From: Paludibacteraceae bacterium
GTDB taxonomy: Bacteria > Bacteroidota > Bacteroidia > Bacteroidales > Paludibacteraceae
Assembly (NCBI GenBank): GCA_017478225.1
Contig: JAFVDX010000021.1
Coordinates: 1 to 64,000, forward strand
Length of the DNA stretch: 64,000 nt
Direction of reading: 5' to 3'
The stretch's first letter is position 1, and every line of letters begins with the position of its first letter. Made by a program: the position numbers and the translations under genes. Below, one piece after another: positions 24,642 through 35,551 of the stretch. A model generated the notes under the pieces. It was not told the DNA's origin. It searched no databases and worked only from the letters and a program-made list of their open reading frames with translations.

Positions 24642-25859
24642 TTATGCTAATTCTATTATTTTCAGTATTACCTGCATTGCCTTTTGCATTGATTGAATAG
24701 GCAGGTATTCAAATCTTGAGTGGAAGTTTTCTCCTCCTGCAAAGATATTAGGGCATGGCAGACCTTCAAAACTCAGTCTTGCGCCATCGGTACCCCCGCG
24801 AATTGGTTGCACCTTAGGCTCTACACCGGCTTCTTTCATTGCCTGTTTTGCCAAATCAATGATATGCATTACAGGCTCTATTTTTTCTCTCATGTTGTAG
24901 TATTGGTCGCGAATAGTGATTTCTGCGGTATTTTCGCCATATTCGCGGTTTACTTTGCGAACCAAATGTTCCATCTCCTTTTTTCTGCTTTCAAAACGAG
25001 CACGGTCGTGGTCGCGAATGATGTATGTAAGTGTAGTTTGCTCAACCGTACCCTCCATGCCGATTAGGTGGTAAAATCCTTCATAGTTCTGTGTGTGTTC
25101 CGGAGTTTCCCAACGCGGAAGCATTACAGCCAACTGATAAGCAATGCGCATTGAGTTGAGCATCTTGTGATATGCTGCTCCCGGGTGAACATTTATTCCG
25201 TGAACAGTAATTTTGCAAGACGCAGCATTGAAATTTTCATATTCCAACTCACCTATTGTTCCGCCATCCATAGTGTAGGCAAAATCGGCGGCAAACTTCT
25301 TCACATCAAAATGGTCAGCACCTTGACCAATCTCTTCATCGGGTGTGAAACCAATACGGATAGTCCCATGCTTAATTTCAGGATGCTCTATAAGATATTC
25401 CATTGCTGTTACGATTTCAGCAATGCCTGCTTTGTCGTCTGCACCAAGAAGTGTGGTTCCATCTGTTACGATGATATCATTACCTTTATAGCGCATTATC
25501 TCAGGGTATTTGTTAGTTTCAAGTACTATGCCCTTTTCTTTATTGAGCACTATATCTGTGCCGTCATAATTTTCTACTATGCGAGGCTTAATGTTTTTGC
25601 CACTCGCATCAGGCGATGTATCCATGTGTGCTATAAAACCGATGGTCGGTTTCTCGCAATCACAATTTGAAGGCAAAGTAGCCATTATATAGCCATTGTT
25701 GTCCAAACTCACATCTTTCAGCCCCAATTGGCTTAATTCTTCTTTTAGATATTTGGCAAATTTCATCTGTCCCGGTGTTGAGGGAGTCATTTCGGTCAAC
25801 TCATCAGATGTTGTGGCAAACGAAACATAGGTCAAAAACCTATCTACAATACTTTTCAT
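24642..25859 (-). CDS. pepT: Peptidase T (tripeptide aminopeptidase)
   Basis: This is an M20 zinc peptidase of 405 residues that trims N-terminal residues from tripeptides in the cytoplasm. Metal ligands are visible: H78 and D80 in [12 protein letters not shown]141 in LLGADDKAG, and E175/E176 in [11 protein letters not shown]. The dimerisation insert and the C-terminal [23 protein letters not shown] segment are intact. It is the first gene of the long minus-strand run toward mutS2 and has its own promoter. Confidence 0.96.
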   Translation of the reverse strand: MKSIVDRFLTYVSFATTSDELTEMTPSTPGQMKFAKYLKEELSQLGLKDVSLDNNGYIMATLPSNCDCEKPTIGFIAHMDTSPDASGKNIKPRIVENYDGTDIVLNKEKGIVLETNKYPEIMRYKGNDIIVTDGTTLLGADDKAGIAEIVTAMEYLIEHPEIKHGTIRIGFTPDEEIGQGADHFDVKKFAADFAYTMDGGTIGELEYENFNAASCKITVHGINVHPGAAYHKMLNSMRIAYQLAVMLPRWETPEHTQNYEGFYHLIGMEGTVEQTTLTYIIRDHDRARFESRKKEMEHLVRKVNREYGENTAEITIRDQYYNMREKIEPVMHIIDLAKQAMKEAGVEPKVQPIRGGTDGARLSFEGLPCPNIFAGGENFHSRFEYLPIQSMQKAMQVILKIIELA

Positions 25860-25882
25860 AATTTCACATTTTTTACAATTTG

Positions 25883-25914
25883 CAAAAGTACGATAAATGT
25901 TTCAAATACACAAA
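25883..25914 (-). promoter_or_regulatory. pepT promoter
   Basis: Minus-strand TACTTTTG (25883-25890) with TTTG (25911-25914) 20 bases upstream matches the consensus, about 24 bases from the start codon. Confidence 0.75.
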
Positions 25915-25950
25915 TTTTGATATGATTGCTTTTTTATTCTTAAAATCTAT

Positions 25951-25981
25951 TTTGCGATATAAATAAAAAACCGTATTTTTG
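25951..25981 (+). promoter_or_regulatory. Promoter of the amylase lipoprotein gene
   Basis: TTTG (25951-25954), a 19-base spacer and TATTTTTG (25974-25981) match the consensus, 62 bases before the ATG at 26044. Confidence 0.75.
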
Positions 25982-26043
25982 CAGCGTTTTTGTTGTTAAA
26001 ATACATTTCATTAAGCATAATTAAACTTCAAAACACTTATATC

Positions 26044-27903
26044 ATGAAAAAAACTATTTTTTTATTATGTGCCTTGTTAGGTTTGGTTTCTTGCGAGCGA
26101 GTAGCAACCAATCAGGGTTTTCCTGCCCCCGAGTATGCTGATGCTCAGCCTGCTATAGAGCGCGTTGAACCATTGTCATGGTGGACTGAGATGAATACAC
26201 CGCTTACCATAATGTTTTATGGCAATGATTTGGCCGGCGCTAAGGTATCGGTTGAACCCGCAGGTGGTATAATAATTAAGGGTCAGCACAATGCTCAAAG
26301 CAAAAATTATCTGTTTGTTGATGTGGATATTCGTCGTGCCGGTACCTATACCTTCACCCTTGCTCAAGGCGACAAACAAGCACAAGTAGAGTATGTGATT
26401 GCAAATCGAAGAGAAGGTTCGCGGCAGCGCCAGTCATTTACTTCTGCCGATGTGGTTTATTTGATTATGTCTGACCGTTTTGTGGATGGTGACGAGAGTA
26501 ATAACTCAACCGACAACACAGCCGAGAAATCGGACAAAAACAATATGGATGGTCGCTTTGGCGGAGATATTCAAGGAATTATCAATTCGCTTGACCATAT
26601 CAAGAGTCTCGGGGCAACTGCTATTTGGCCAACACCGCTTTTGCTTGACAACGAACCCGCATGGTCATATCACGGATATGCTTGTGGTGACTATTATCAT
26701 ATTGACCCTCGCTTTGGTAGTAATGAACTCTATAAACAAATGGTGGCTGCGGCTCATGAAAAAGGAATTAAATTTTTGATGGATATGGTGCCTAACCATT
26801 GTGGTGCTGCACACTGGTGGATGACCGACCTGCCGTATGAAGATTGGATAAACCAATTCCCGCAATTCACCAATACCAACAATGTGTTTTCTGCCAATTA
26901 TGACATTAATGCAAGTGAGTATGATAGAATATTGAGTAATCGCGGTTGGTTTGACCATCCAATGCCTGACATGAATTTGGAAAACCCTGATTTGTTACAA
27001 TACTTTACACAATGGGCTGTGTGGTGGATAGAGTATGCTGATTTGGATGGATTGCGTGTTGATACTTATCCATATATTGAGCGCCAACCTGCTGCTGATT
27101 GGTGCAAGGCTATTAGGGCTGAATATCCAAATATAAATATAGTTGGTGAGTGCTGGACCCGCCCTGCTGCTGCGGTGGCATATTGGCAAGCCGATACAAA
27201 GAATTTCGATGGTTTCAATTCCAATTTACCCACAGTGATGGACTTCCCTGTTGAAGAGGCTATCAGGCAAGCATTGGAAAACGATGGAAACTATTGGGGT
27301 GGGGGATTGGCAAAAGTATATGATGCTGTTGCACAGGATTATATGTATGCCGATGTTAATAAACTACTTGTTTTTGTTGGCAACCATGATATGGATCGTA
27401 TAGCCGATGTAGTTAAAGACAAAGATCCTCGTCGCACCAAGTTAGCCATCACCCTTATTGCTACTTTGCGTGGTATTCCTCAACTCTTTGCCGGCGATGA
27501 ATATGGTCAGTTGTCTGCCGATATGTCACGCGGTCACAGCGGGCTTCGTCAGCCATTGCTACAAGCTGACCAACTGACAGCAGAGCAAAAAGATATGTTC
27601 CAATATCAAAGCCGCTTGTTCAACTGGCGTCAGAACGAACCGGTTATTCATTCCGGCAGAACTATGCATTTCATGAGCCGAGACAATACTTATGCATTCT
27701 TCCGCTATAACGACAACGAGGCTGTGTTCGTATTCCTTAACGCTTCCGACTCTCCTCGTGAGGTGCCAACCGAACATTATGCTGAAATCCTATCTAAATA
27801 TAACACTAAGGGATTTGAAGTAATTAGCGGAAAAGAGATGGACCTTGCTGACAAGACCGTCGTTCCGGCACTTTCTTCTATAGTGGTAAAAATAAGCAAA
27901 TAA
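26044..27903 (+). CDS. GH13 alpha-amylase/cyclomaltodextrinase-like lipoprotein
   Basis: The 619-residue protein, taken from the ATG at 26044, has a lipobox with Cys at 17 (GLVSC); the longer upstream frame would bury this signal. An N-terminal beta-domain (about 30-130) resembles the cyclomaltodextrinase N-domain and is followed by the GH13 barrel. The catalytic triad is visible: nucleophile D340 (DGLRVD), acid/base E369 (VGECW) and D449 (GNHDMDR). It should degrade starch or maltodextrins at the cell envelope, in the manner of SusG. No susC or susD adjoins it. Confidence 0.92.
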   Translation: MKKTIFLLCALLGLVSCERVATNQGFPAPEYADAQPAIERVEPLSWWTEMNTPLTIMFYGNDLAGAKVSVEPAGGIIIKGQHNAQSKNYLFVDVDIRRAGTYTFTLAQGDKQAQVEYVIANRREGSRQRQSFTSADVVYLIMSDRFVDGDESNNSTDNTAEKSDKNNMDGRFGGDIQGIINSLDHIKSLGATAIWPTPLLLDNEPAWSYHGYACGDYYHIDPRFGSNELYKQMVAAAHEKGIKFLMDMVPNHCGAAHWWMTDLPYEDWINQFPQFTNTNNVFSANYDINASEYDRILSNRGWFDHPMPDMNLENPDLLQYFTQWAVWWIEYADLDGLRVDTYPYIERQPAADWCKAIRAEYPNINIVGECWTRPAAAVAYWQADTKNFDGFNSNLPTVMDFPVEEAIRQALENDGNYWGGGLAKVYDAVAQDYMYADVNKLLVFVGNHDMDRIADVVKDKDPRRTKLAITLIATLRGIPQLFAGDEYGQLSADMSRGHSGLRQPLLQADQLTAEQKDMFQYQSRLFNWRQNEPVIHSGRTMHFMSRDNTYAFFRYNDNEAVFVFLNASDSPREVPTEHYAEILSKYNTKGFEVISGKEMDLADKTVVPALSSIVVKISK

Positions 27904-27919
27904 ACTGCTTTAGTATATA

Positions 27920-27961
27920 AAAACATCCTACTCGTTATGTCGGGTAGGATGTTTTTGTTTT
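27920..27961. terminator. Bidirectional terminator between amylase and glnN
   Basis: AAAACATCCTAC (27920-27931) and GTAGGATGTTTT (27944-27955) form a 12-bp stem with T-rich tail on the plus strand and A-rich flank for the minus strand. It serves two convergent genes. Confidence 0.9.
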
Positions 27962-27979
27962 GCCGGTATGCTGTTGTAC

Positions 27980-30169
27980 TTATCTTATAAACATCAGTTC
28001 TCTATACTTAGGTAGTGCCCAGAGTTCGTCATCTATTATCATTTCTAATTCATCTGCATGCTTGCGTATATTCTCCATTAGCGGTACGACAGTATCATGG
28101 TATGCAATGGCTTTCTCATGCTCATTTATTTTCCTATTGGCAATATGTCTTACTTTTGTCATTTCGTCCACGCCTTCAATTATTGCACTCACATGGTCGG
28201 CAATTCTATGTATCATCAACGAGTCGTTTGCTGCCAATTTCTGTGCTTCTTCAGGTGCAAATGCCTGTTTTATCTTCAATACATTATCTAAGAGTATCGA
28301 CTGATAACGATTGGCAGCAGGTATAACATGGTTGATAACCAAATCGCCTAATACGCGACTCTCTATTTGCAATTTTTTGTTGTAATTTTCCCATTTCACT
28401 TCGCAGCGCGCTTGCAATTCTGCCTCGGTAAGCACTTGTGTCTTCTTGAACATCTCAATTGTTTGTTTGTCCAAATACCTCTCAAAAATCACAGGAACTG
28501 ATGTTTCACAATCTAATCCTCGTTGTGCTGCTTCTTTTTTCCACTCTTCGCTATATCCGTTGCCATCAAAGCGGATAGGTTTGCATGCAACAATATATTT
28601 CCTAATAATCTCAAAAAGGGCTCTTTCTTTAGGTTCACCCTTATCAATGAGTGTATCTACTGCTTTCTTGAAATCCATCAGTTGCTCTGCCACTGCTGCA
28701 TTGAGGGCTAACATCGCTGCACCGCAGTTGGCGGAAGAGCCTACTGCACGAAACTCAAACCTATTACCCGTAAAAGCAAATGGCGATGTGCGGTTTCTAT
28801 CGGTGTTGTCAAGAAGAATCTCAGGAATAGTGGCAACACCCAACTTCATCTCTTTCTTTGCGTTGATGATGATTCCTTCTTTGGCAGAGGCTTTTTCTAA
28901 TTTATCAAGCACTTCTGTTATCTGTTTGCCTAAAAAGACTGAGATTATTGCAGGTGGTGCTTCGTTGGCTCCCAAACGATGTGCATTGGTGGCGGAAGAT
29001 ATAGTGGCTTTAAGCAATCCATTGTATTTATAGACGGCCATAAGTACATTTACAAGGAAAGTAACGAATTGCAAGTTTTGGTATGGGTTTTTCCCGGGGG
29101 CAAGCAGGTTTATACCTGTATTGGTCTGCATCGACCAGTTGCAGTGCTTTCCGCTACCATTTACACCGGCAAATGGCTTCTCGTGAAGTAATACTCTGAA
29201 ATGATGCCGTCTTGCTACTTTTTCCATGATGGACATAATAAGCAAATTATGGTCGTTGGCAAGATTCACATCCTCAAATATAGGTGCCATCTCAAACTGA
29301 TTCGGTGCCACTTCGTTATGACGAGTTTTAATAGGAATTCCAACTCGCAATGCCTCATGCTCCAAGTCGATCATGAAATTCAGTACTCGTGCCGGTATCG
29401 CTCCAAAATAATGGTCCTCAAGTTGCTGATTTTTTGCACTTGAGTGACCCATTAGCGTTCGACCTGTTAGCATAAGGTCAGGACGAGCATCAAACAAATC
29501 TTCATCTACAAGAAAATACTCTTGTTCCCAACCTAAATTAGTATGTACATGTCTAACTGACTTGTCAAAATACCAACATACTTCACGCGCAGCCTTGCAA
29601 AGAGCAGCCGTGGAGCGGATTAAGGGGGTCTTATAATCAAGAGCCTCACCTGTGTAAGCAACAAAAATAGTAGGAATACAAAGGGTGTCACCTACAAGAA
29701 ATACGGGTGATGAAGGGTCCCATGCTGAATAGCCACGGGCTTCGAAGGTGTTGCGAATACCACCATTGGGAAACGAAGACGCGTCCGGCTCTTGTTGATA
29801 AAGTGCATTACCTGAAAAATCTTCCATTATACTTCCATCTCCACGCAAGTCAAAAAAAGCATCGTGTTTCTCGGCAGTGCCACCCGTCAGAGGCTGAAAC
29901 CAGTGAGTATAATGAGTTGCTCCTCTATCCATCGCCCACTTACGCATGCCTATAGCAACTGAATTGGCAATATCTCTTGATATCGTTCTACCATTATCTA
30001 CTGCGTCAAACAATTCTTCAAGAACTGTACTCGCAATATACTCTTTCATGCGCTCACGAGTAAACACATCTTTAGCAAAATATGCTTTAACTTGCCCTTC
30101 TACTATCGGCTTTACTTCCACCGGTGTATGCTCTGTGGCACGACCTAATGCAATAAATCGGTTGTTCAT
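27980..30169 (-). CDS. glnN: Glutamine synthetase type III
   Basis: This is the large form of glutamine synthetase typical of Bacteroidetes: 729 residues and ATP-dependent ligation of ammonia to glutamate. Landmarks are THYTHWFQPLTGGTAEKHDAF, the conserved KTRHNEVAPNQFEMAPIFE, GVNGSGKHCNW and NRTSPFAFTGNRFEFRAVGSS. The length and these motifs separate it from GSI and GSII. It has a consensus promoter and a shared terminator and forms a single-gene unit. Confidence 0.97.
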   Translation of the reverse strand: MNNRFIALGRATEHTPVEVKPIVEGQVKAYFAKDVFTRERMKEYIASTVLEELFDAVDNGRTISRDIANSVAIGMRKWAMDRGATHYTHWFQPLTGGTAEKHDAFFDLRGDGSIMEDFSGNALYQQEPDASSFPNGGIRNTFEARGYSAWDPSSPVFLVGDTLCIPTIFVAYTGEALDYKTPLIRSTAALCKAAREVCWYFDKSVRHVHTNLGWEQEYFLVDEDLFDARPDLMLTGRTLMGHSSAKNQQLEDHYFGAIPARVLNFMIDLEHEALRVGIPIKTRHNEVAPNQFEMAPIFEDVNLANDHNLLIMSIMEKVARRHHFRVLLHEKPFAGVNGSGKHCNWSMQTNTGINLLAPGKNPYQNLQFVTFLVNVLMAVYKYNGLLKATISSATNAHRLGANEAPPAIISVFLGKQITEVLDKLEKASAKEGIIINAKKEMKLGVATIPEILLDNTDRNRTSPFAFTGNRFEFRAVGSSANCGAAMLALNAAVAEQLMDFKKAVDTLIDKGEPKERALFEIIRKYIVACKPIRFDGNGYSEEWKKEAAQRGLDCETSVPVIFERYLDKQTIEMFKKTQVLTEAELQARCEVKWENYNKKLQIESRVLGDLVINHVIPAANRYQSILLDNVLKIKQAFAPEEAQKLAANDSLMIHRIADHVSAIIEGVDEMTKVRHIANRKINEHEKAIAYHDTVVPLMENIRKHADELEMIIDDELWALPKYRELMFIR

Positions 30170-30203
30170 AGTTTTTAATCGGATTAAATTTAATTTTCGG
30201 CGG

Positions 30204-30235
30204 CAAAAGTAGGCTAAATTTTTTAATCAACCAAA
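30204..30235 (-). promoter_or_regulatory. glnN promoter
   Basis: Minus-strand TACTTTTG (30204-30211) with TTTG (30232-30235) at a 20-base spacing, 35 bases before the start codon. Confidence 0.75.
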
Positions 30236-30334
30236 TAAAAAATAGAAAATAAGGTAAAATGTATGTTTTTTTTGTTGATTGAATTTGATTTGATATATTT
30301 TTTATACCTCTATGCGTACTCATATTTATTTTAT

Positions 30335-30366
30335 TTTGCGTATTTGAAATATAAGTAGTACTTTTG
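30335..30366 (+). promoter_or_regulatory. thrS promoter
   Basis: TTTG (30335-30338), a 20-base spacer and TACTTTTG (30359-30366) match the consensus. The leader to the ATG at 30435 is about 60 nt and shows no T-box, as expected outside Firmicutes. Confidence 0.75.
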
Positions 30367-30434
30367 CCGTGAAAAATAGTCTGACATGGCAATCGTATGT
30401 TATGCAGGCATAAACATTTGTAGGTTTATAGATT

Positions 30435-32378
30435 ATGATTAAAATTACTTTCCCTGATGGGAGTGTGCGAGAGTATCATGATGGTGTTACCGCACTTGAA
30501 GTGGCTGAAAGTATCAGCCCTCGTTTGGCGCAAGAGGTGCTTGCAGCCACAGTAAATGACAAACAAGTAGATTTGACCCTTCCTATTTATCAAGACTCGT
30601 CGTTGCGTCTGCATAAGTGGGATGATGCAGAGGCGAAACACGCCTTTTGGCACACTTCCTCTCACCTGATGGCAGAAGCCTTGCAGGAGTTGTATCCCGG
30701 CATACAATTCGGTATCGGTCCGGCAATAGAAAATGGTTTCTATTATGATGTTCTCCCTGCAGACGGTCAGGCAATAAAAGAAAGCGACCTGCCACTTATT
30801 GAGAAGAAAATGCAGGAACTGCAACAAAGAAAAGAAGTGCTTGTTCGTAAAGAAATAAGTAAAGCAGATGCATTAAGAGATTTTCAAGCAAAAGGGCAAA
30901 CATATAAATGTGAGTTGATATCCGAACTTCAAGATGGACAAATCACTACATATACTCAAGGCAGTTTTACCGACCTTTGCAAAGGTCCGCATATCCCCTC
31001 TACCGCCCCTATCAAAGCAGTGAAAGTATTGAGTTGTGCGGCTGCATATTGGCGTGGAGATGCCTCCAGACCTATGATGACGCGTATATATGGAATCAGT
31101 TTCCCAAAGAAATCAATGCTCGATGAGTACTTGCAGCTATTAGAAGAGGCTAAAAAACGCGATCACCGCCGAATAGGTAAAGAGTTGGAACTCTTTATGT
31201 TCTCAGATATGGTAGGCAAAGGTTTACCTATATGGTTGCCTAAAGGTACTGCTCTCCGTCTGCGCTTGGAAGATTTCCTTAAGAAAATACAAAAACGATA
31301 CGGCTATCAACAAGTGATAACTCCGCATATCGGTAGCAAGAATTTGTATGTTACTTCCGGTCACTGGGACCATTATGGCAAAGATTCTTTCCAACCCATT
31401 ACAACTCCTGAAGAGGGTGAGGTTTATTTATTAAAACCTATGAACTGCCCTCACCACTGTGCAATTTTCAAGAACTCACCGCGTTCATATAAGGACCTGC
31501 CTTTCCGTTGTGCCGAGTTCGGAACAGTTTATCGTTATGAACAATCAGGTGAATTACATGGATTGACACGAGTTAGGTCATTTACACAAGATGATGCGCA
31601 CATCTTCTGCCGCCCTGACCAGGTGAAAGATGAGTTTATACGCGTCATGGAGATTATACAAATTATTTTCAAAGCATTGAACTTTGAGAATTTCGAAGCA
31701 CAAATATCTCTTCGCGATCCCAATAATCACGAAAAATATGTCGGTTCAGATGAGGTCTGGGCAAAGGCAGAACAGGCTATTATTGATGCTTGTCAGGAAA
31801 AGGGACTTCCTGCAAAAGTAGAGTATGGCGAGGCTGCATTCTATGGGCCTAAGTTAGACTTCATGGTCAAAGACGCTCTCGGGAGACGTTGGCAGTTGGG
31901 CACTATTCAGGTTGACTACAATCTACCTGAGCGCTTCGAATTGGAATATGTAGGTGAGGACAATCAAAAACACCGTCCTGTGATGATTCATCGTGCTCCG
32001 TTTGGCTCTATGGAACGCTTTGTTGCAGTACTTATTGAGCATACTGCCGGTAAATTCCCGTTATGGCTCACACCTGACCAAGTGGTGGTGCTACCCGTCA
32101 GTGAGAAATCAAACGAATACGCATGGAAAGTAAAGGCAGAATTGGAGGCACAAGACATAAGAGTAATTGTGGATGACAGAAACGAAAAAATTGGTCGTAA
32201 GATTCGTGATAATGAACTCAAGCGTATTCCGTTTATGCTTATTGTTGGCGAAAAAGAGGCAGAGCAACAACTGGTAAGTGTGCGCCAACAAGGAGCAGAA
32301 GAAAAAGGACAAATGACAATACAAGAATTTGCTGACTTTATCCTTAAAACAGTGGATGAGCAGACAAATGCATATTAA
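30435..32378 (+). CDS. thrS: Threonine-tRNA ligase
   Basis: This class II synthetase has 647 residues. It carries an N-terminal TGS domain (1-60), the HxxxH editing domain ([11 protein letters not shown]), a catalytic core with [10 protein letters not shown] and [25 protein letters not shown] split across motif 2, motif 3 [11 protein letters not shown], and a C-terminal anticodon-binding domain. All parts are intact. Confidence 0.97.
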   Translation: MIKITFPDGSVREYHDGVTALEVAESISPRLAQEVLAATVNDKQVDLTLPIYQDSSLRLHKWDDAEAKHAFWHTSSHLMAEALQELYPGIQFGIGPAIENGFYYDVLPADGQAIKESDLPLIEKKMQELQQRKEVLVRKEISKADALRDFQAKGQTYKCELISELQDGQITTYTQGSFTDLCKGPHIPSTAPIKAVKVLSCAAAYWRGDASRPMMTRIYGISFPKKSMLDEYLQLLEEAKKRDHRRIGKELELFMFSDMVGKGLPIWLPKGTALRLRLEDFLKKIQKRYGYQQVITPHIGSKNLYVTSGHWDHYGKDSFQPITTPEEGEVYLLKPMNCPHHCAIFKNSPRSYKDLPFRCAEFGTVYRYEQSGELHGLTRVRSFTQDDAHIFCRPDQVKDEFIRVMEIIQIIFKALNFENFEAQISLRDPNNHEKYVGSDEVWAKAEQAIIDACQEKGLPAKVEYGEAAFYGPKLDFMVKDALGRRWQLGTIQVDYNLPERFELEYVGEDNQKHRPVMIHRAPFGSMERFVAVLIEHTAGKFPLWLTPDQVVVLPVSEKSNEYAWKVKAELEAQDIRVIVDDRNEKIGRKIRDNELKRIPFMLIVGEKEAEQQLVSVRQQGAEEKGQMTIQEFADFILKTVDEQTNAY

Positions 32379-32403
32379 AATTAACCCTTAAAACTTTTTA
32401 ATT

Positions 32404-32778
32404 ATGACGCTAAATGGTCTTATTAAGAACTTTACTGAGATGTTCTCTAAAAAGTTCGTTTGTTTTGAAGGCCGCGCAGAAAGACGCGAGTATTGGTACT
32501 TCGTTTTATGCAACGCCATCGTAGGTATCGTACTCTCATGTCTTGATCAAATTTGGGGTATGGCTATCTTGAGTGGTATCTATAACCTTGCAGTCCTTCT
32601 GCCATCGCTTGGTTTGTCTGTTCGTCGTTTGCACGACTTGAACAAATCAGGCTGGTTCCTACTACTTGGTTTGATACCTTTGGTTGGCGGTATTATACTT
32701 CTTGTTTGGGCTTGCCAAAAAGGTACAGCTGGTACTAATAACTATGGTGATGAACCTGTCTTCGTAGAAGAAGCATAA
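32404..32778 (+). CDS. DUF805 small membrane protein
   Basis: The 124-residue protein has the DUF805 pattern: GRAERREYWYFVLC near the start, three or four hydrophobic segments (about 35-55, 55-72, 82-104), and LSVRRLHDLNKSGWFLLL. These are inner-membrane proteins of unknown function. It follows thrS by 25 bases and ends at a strong terminator, so it is probably co-transcribed with thrS. Confidence 0.92.
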   Translation: MTLNGLIKNFTEMFSKKFVCFEGRAERREYWYFVLCNAIVGIVLSCLDQIWGMAILSGIYNLAVLLPSLGLSVRRLHDLNKSGWFLLLGLIPLVGGIILLVWACQKGTAGTNNYGDEPVFVEEA

Positions 32779-32804
32779 TAACATAATAATGCATACAAAC
32801 AAAA

Positions 32805-32834
32805 GAAAGGGACTCATGATTGAGTCCCTTTTTT
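32805..32834. terminator. Terminator of thrS-DUF805, overlapping the patatin stop
   Basis: AAAGGGACTCA (32806-32816) pairs with TGAGTCCCTTT (32821-32831) across a 4-nt loop and is followed by Ts. The stop codon of the convergent patatin gene (32814-32816) lies inside the stem. Confidence 0.9.
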
Positions 32835-33731
32835 AGTTTGTGATTCATATTGGTCAATGGCATCTTTCATAAGCCGCCTTCCGTGTTCTATAATCTCTTC
32901 GGCGCGGTCGAAAGCAAAAGTAGGGTAGGCATTCATAGGCATTTGTGCCAATATATCGCAATGCACAAGTCGATTCATCAAAACAGTATTGTTCTGAATC
33001 ATTATGTCTGTCATGCGTGACAAAAGGGATGCATAATTAACTGAATTTGATAAATACTCCGACTCTTCCTCTTGATACTTCTCTTCTAATTTTTCTGATA
33101 CAAAATCACCTATAAAATCCGGCAGACGATCAAGAAACTTAGGCTTTTCTATTGGTTTGGGCTTTTCTACTTCCATTGAGTCGGGGGCTGATATATTTAA
33201 CGCTGCAAGTATATCGCCTTCAGTGCGTCTTACCCTATTGAGCGGGCAGGCATTGAGTATTCCACCATCAACAAGAAGCATATTATCCTTTTTTACAGGG
33301 CGGAAAAATAAAGGAATACTCACAGAGGCTCTTACAGCCTCAAACAAATTACCACTCTCCATCACAACCTCACGATTGTGGATGATGTCACTTGCCACTA
33401 AACTTACAGGAATCGGCAAGTCTTCTATAAGCATATCAGGCACAATCTCTTTGAAAGCATTTACTGTTCTATCACCTTTAACAAGGTAATTCTTTGACAG
33501 AGAAAAATCGCCTAACGCTAATATCTTTTGTGTGTTGAGGCGCAAAAACCATTCTTTGGCTTCTTGCAGTTTACCTGTGGCATAACAACCTGCAATCAAC
33601 GAGCCTATTGAACAACCAGCAATCGAAGATATTTCATATCCCCTGCTTTCCAATTCTTCAATGGCACCTATATGAGCCAACCCTCTTGCTCCACCTGAGG
33701 CTAATACTAATGCTACTTTCTGTTTTGTCAT
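32814..33731 (-). CDS. Patatin-like phospholipase
   Basis: The 305 residues start from the ATG at 33729-33731, whose TGA overlap with pepP (ATGA) indicates coupling. A longer frame starting at 33827 would only overlap pepP. The oxyanion motif GGARGLAHIG is at 13-22, nucleophile Ser41 sits in GCSIG, and the Asp is in LLVDGGILNACP. These define a cytoplasmic RssA-like serine acyl hydrolase acting on phospholipids. It lacks the POTRA/barrel part found in PlpD-type forms. Confidence 0.93.
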   Translation of the reverse strand: MTKQKVALVLASGGARGLAHIGAIEELESRGYEISSIAGCSIGSLIAGCYATGKLQEAKEWFLRLNTQKILALGDFSLSKNYLVKGDRTVNAFKEIVPDMLIEDLPIPVSLVASDIIHNREVVMESGNLFEAVRASVSIPLFFRPVKKDNMLLVDGGILNACPLNRVRRTEGDILAALNISAPDSMEVEKPKPIEKPKFLDRLPDFIGDFVSEKLEEKYQEEESEYLSNSVNYASLLSRMTDIMIQNNTVLMNRLVHCDILAQMPMNAYPTFAFDRAEEIIEHGRRLMKDAIDQYESQTKKGTQS

Positions 33732-35551
33732 AATGCTGAACATTTTTGTTGTAGCCAATGCTTGTGATTGTCGCTCAAGAAGGGACTTACTATTTGCAGT
33801 ACCTTCTGATGATATGCGTTTATCCATTGCTTTTCCTCTGCAGTTAGCATCGATAAGTCTATAAGTGTCTTATCATAGGGACAGAGTGTGAGGATTTCAA
33901 ACTGATAAAACTCTCCAAATTCAGTTTTTTCAGCCATTTCAACAGCCACTAAATTCTCTATTCTTATTCCATATTCGTTGGCTCTGTATATTCCTGGCTC
34001 GTCTGAACATATATTACCGATATGCAGTTGCGCGGGATTATTATCTGTGCGGATGTTTTGTGGCCCTTCATGGCAACCTAAAAAATGCCCAACACCATGA
34101 CCTGTACCATGACCGTATGTAATTCCTTCTTGCCACATGTATTGGTGAGCAAGCACATCCAACTGATTTCCTCTTGTGCCCCTGATAAATTTGGCTCTGC
34201 CAAGTGCTATATGTCCTTTCAGTACAAGCGTATAATCGTGTTGTGCTTTCTTAAATTCTTTGTATTTTTCTTCGTCCTTTCCGGGTATATCACCTAACCA
34301 TACCGTCCGGGTAATGTCTGTTGTTCCGTCTAAATACTGCCCTCCTGAATCTAAAAGCAATACACCGGTGTTATATACATCTGCACAATCTGTTGGTGTG
34401 GCCTCATAATGCACTATTGCCCCATTACCTTCGTAGCCGGCAATAGTCCCAAAACTCTCCATGACAAAGTTCTGTTGTTCGGCTCGGTAACTATGCAACT
34501 TATCCATTAATTCATACTCTGTATATTTCTCCTTTTGCTCGAAGGCTTCTTTCTCAAGCCAGTAGAAAAATTTAGTTAACGCCACTGCGTCTTTACGCAT
34601 CGCTATGCGCTCACCCTCCAACTCTACAGAGTTCTTTTTACTCTTGAGAAATAAAATCGGCGACTGCTTGTCAATTATCTTGCAACCTTTGGGCAGCGCT
34701 TCGGCTAAGGCTTCATTAACTCTATTGCCATCAAGCAAAACCTTGATAGAATTGCTCAATGAGCCAAGATATTGATATACATCGTTGTAATCAGCAGTGT
34801 CAATATCGTTTTTTCTCAAATACTCTGCTGCGTCGTTGTCAATTTTCTCTTTGTCAATAAATAAAGTACACTTATCTTGCTCCAATACTACATAACTTAT
34901 CACAACCGGATTGAAGGCAACATCCGTACCTCTTATGTTCAGCAACCATGCTATCTCATCAAGTGCTGATACAACTTGAATCTGAGCACCTGCAGCACTT
35001 ATTTGCTCTCTTATCCTCTTTAGTTTATCAGCAGTAGTCTCTCCTGCATATTCGGCCTTGTACTCATATATTTTGTTCTGAGGAATAGCCGGACGATTGT
35101 CGGTCCAAAGGGGGTTAATCAAATCTATGCTGCTAATAGATATGTTTGCTTGTTGCAACTCCAACTTCAGACTATTGAAGGCTATGATAGTGAACATCTC
35201 AGGATTGATGCCTACTACTTTTATATCTTGCTTGGCAACTTCTTGTTTAAGCCAATCGGTTATGCTCGGAGTGTCCAACTCACTTTCTTTCATAAGCCCG
35301 ATGCCACTGCCTGATAATTCTTTGTCGGCCTGTAAGTAATAGCGTGAATCTGTCCATAAATAGGCCTCTTTGAGCGTTACTACAACCGTCCCAGACTCGC
35401 CTTTGAAACCACTCAACCATGTGGTCTCTTTCCAATGGTCTGCCATGTATTCGCTGGCATGAGGGTCGGTGCCCGGCACTATATAAGCATCCAAATGATG
35501 TTCACGCATTAATTCTCTTAAACCCTCAATCTTTTCTTTTACTGTTTTCAT
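33728..35551 (-). CDS. Xaa-Pro aminopeptidase (M24B)
   Basis: The 607-residue enzyme has two N-terminal creatinase-like domains (1-310) and a C-terminal pita-bread domain. Metal ligands are visible in LLDSGGQYLDGTTDITRT (two Asp), the GHGTGHGVGHFLGCHEGP region (His), and Glu residues in NICSDEPGIYR and GIRIENLV. It removes an N-terminal residue before proline. The length matches the three-domain eukaryote-like form common in Bacteroidetes. Confidence 0.95.
   Translation of the reverse strand: MKTVKEKIEGLRELMREHHLDAYIVPGTDPHASEYMADHWKETTWLSGFKGESGTVVVTLKEAYLWTDSRYYLQADKELSGSGIGLMKESELDTPSITDWLKQEVAKQDIKVVGINPEMFTIIAFNSLKLELQQANISISSIDLINPLWTDNRPAIPQNKIYEYKAEYAGETTADKLKRIREQISAAGAQIQVVSALDEIAWLLNIRGTDVAFNPVVISYVVLEQDKCTLFIDKEKIDNDAAEYLRKNDIDTADYNDVYQYLGSLSNSIKVLLDGNRVNEALAEALPKGCKIIDKQSPILFLKSKKNSVELEGERIAMRKDAVALTKFFYWLEKEAFEQKEKYTEYELMDKLHSYRAEQQNFVMESFGTIAGYEGNGAIVHYEATPTDCADVYNTGVLLLDSGGQYLDGTTDITRTVWLGDIPGKDEEKYKEFKKAQHDYTLVLKGHIALGRAKFIRGTRGNQLDVLAHQYMWQEGITYGHGTGHGVGHFLGCHEGPQNIRTDNNPAQLHIGNICSDEPGIYRANEYGIRIENLVAVEMAEKTEFGEFYQFEILTLCPYDKTLIDLSMLTAEEKQWINAYHQKVLQIVSPFLSDNHKHWLQQKCSAL

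Noticed and set aside
33732..33827. Longer N-terminus for the patatin gene
   Set aside because: It would overlap pepP by 100 bases and add 32 residues before the typical MTKQKVALVLASGG start. The ATGA overlap at 33728-33731 is the usual coupling.
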